Shown: piece by piece, positions 6,697 through 7,369 of the stretch
Numbering within the stretch: position 1 is the stretch's first letter
Layout: each line of letters starts with the position of its first letter
NCBI GenBank assembly: GCA_017507205.1
Contig: JAFWBH010000168.1
Coordinates: 1-7,369 of the forward strand
From: Clostridia bacterium
Lineage (GTDB): Bacteria > Bacillota > Clostridia > Christensenellales > CAG-917
Direction of reading: 5' to 3'
DNA: 7,369 bases
Notes under the pieces: model-generated
Seen by the model: only the letters and a program-made list of their open reading frames with translations
Databases searched by the model: none
What the model was told of the DNA's origin: nothing
Program-made: the position numbers and the translations under genes

Positions 6697-6701
6697 GGAG
6701 G
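6697..6701 (+). promoter_or_regulatory. Strong Shine-Dalgarno of the SpoIIQ-like gene
   Basis: GGAGG lies seven bases before ATG 6709, the best ribosome binding site in the window. It fixes the start of a gene whose stop lies outside the window. Confidence 0.9.
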
Positions 6702-6708
6702 TAAAACA

Positions 6709-7369
6709 ATGAGTAAAATAGCAGTTGCCACTCAAAGATTCAGTGGCTTTATGAAAAGAAACGCAATGTATCTTCTTATTTTGCTGTGTATCGCATCTGT
6801 GGCAACAGTGATTGCCCTTGCCGTCACTGGCAATTTTGGAGAACAGTCAACACCCCTTACACCAGACGACAGCATCAACACCCCTGTGGACAACAAACCC
6901 AATGACACCCCCACAGACAACAAGCCTCAAAACAATAAGCCCTCAAACGATGGCGATGCACCCATCATCAACAATCCTGTCATTGAAGCACTGATTTTTG
7001 GTGCACCCTGTCAAGGCACAGTGGTCACAAAGCATTCAGACTCTGTTCTTGTGTGGAACTCAACCCTCAGCCAATATTCAACTCATACAGGCGTTGACTT
7101 TGTTGCAGACAACGGTCAAGTGCTTGCAGTGGCAAATGGTGTTGTAAACTCAGTGGGCTATGACCCCTTGAATGGTCATTATATTGTCATCGACCACCGT
7201 GAAGGCTATCAATCACGCTACTACTCTCTTGACGAGGGCATCACCTTGAAGGAAGGTGATACAGTGACAAAAGGACAAGTGATTGCCACCATAAGTGACA
7301 CCATGGCAACAGAGGCACACACTGGCAAGCACCTACATCTTGAAATGAGCAAGGACGGCGAGGAAATCA
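6709..7369 (+). CDS. spoIIQ: SpoIIQ-like M23/LytM-domain membrane protein (3' end outside window)
   Basis: The frame is open from ATG 6709 to the window end; 220 residues are visible. A short basic cytoplasmic N-terminus (1-20) leads into one membrane helix (about 21-39). A low-complexity Asn/Asp/Pro/Thr linker (about 42-92) follows, with repeated DNKP/NNKP units. The M23/LytM domain begins near 98 (APCQGTVV). Zn-site residues are visible: HTGVD (His126, Asp130) and HLH (His208, His210). The block VWNSTLSQYSTHTGVDF (115-131) resembles clostridial SpoIIQ more than secreted endopeptidases. SpoIIQ spans the forespore membrane and binds SpoIIIAH across the intermembrane space during engulfment. 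One departure from catalytic M23 enzymes: the YAHL motif reads YYSL (171-174), so the second catalytic His is Ser. The protein is therefore probably structural, as proposed for several SpoIIQ proteins. A different M23 envelope protein remains possible, since the C-terminus is not visible. Confidence 0.82.
   Translation, partial: MSKIAVATQRFSGFMKRNAMYLLILLCIASVATVIALAVTGNFGEQSTPLTPDDSINTPVDNKPNDTPTDNKPQNNKPSNDGDAPIINNPVIEALIFGAPCQGTVVTKHSDSVLVWNSTLSQYSTHTGVDFVADNGQVLAVANGVVNSVGYDPLNGHYIVIDHREGYQSRYYSLDEGITLKEGDTVTKGQVIATISDTMATEAHTGKHLHLEMSKDGEEI

Overview
The window looks like a chromosomal segment of a low-to-mid GC, spore-forming Firmicute, probably an uncultured member of the Clostridia. 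The evidence is the gene content: a SpoVB-type flippase, SpoVG, a SpoIIQ-like LytM-domain protein, a DUF421/DUF4363 pair and a clostridial-style MurC. The genus cannot be fixed from the sequence. There are no mobile elements, CRISPR arrays, or tRNA or rRNA genes, and no gene-free stretch longer than about 130 bases. The standard genetic code is used throughout.

Layout. Bases 2-364 hold the C-terminal end of a membrane-anchored, probably extracellular protein that begins before the window. A clear intrinsic terminator closes it at 382-413. Next, all on the plus strand, come a SpoVB/MATE-like lipid flippase (452-2032), a DUF421 (YetF-type) membrane protein (about 2103-2813) and a small DUF4363 membrane-anchored protein (2813-3190). 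The last two share a TGATG stop/start overlap and are surely co-translated. They meet murC (4591-3149, minus strand) tail to tail, with a 42-base coding overlap and no visible terminator. A divergent AT-rich spacer separates murC from spoVG (4717-4986, plus), which has a recognisable sigma-A-like promoter. spoVG in turn faces an ANL-superfamily acyl-AMP/acyl-CoA ligase (6580-5042, minus); a hairpin between the two is built to stop the ligase transcript. A second divergent spacer leads to a SpoIIQ-like M23/LytM protein (6709 to beyond the window end), preceded by a candidate forespore-type (sigma-F/G) promoter and an excellent Shine-Dalgarno.

How the genes fit together. The common theme is cell envelope and sporulation. 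MurC adds L-Ala to UDP-MurNAc in the cytoplasm. SpoVB-family proteins are MurJ/Wzx-like transporters linked to spore cortex precursor export. SpoVG is a small nucleic-acid-binding regulator. SpoIIQ-type proteins form the forespore side of the engulfment channel. DUF421 proteins are membrane proteins, some linked to spore inner-membrane properties. The ligase is the outsider: its ANL motifs are clear, its substrate is unknown, and no carrier protein or pathway partner lies next to it.

I found no wholly new system. The points most worth following are the SpoIIQ-like protein, which keeps its Zn ligands but has Ser where catalytic M23 enzymes have His; its candidate sigma-F promoter; the murC/DUF4363 convergent overlap; the divergent murC-spoVG arrangement; and the orphan ligase between two sporulation-type genes.
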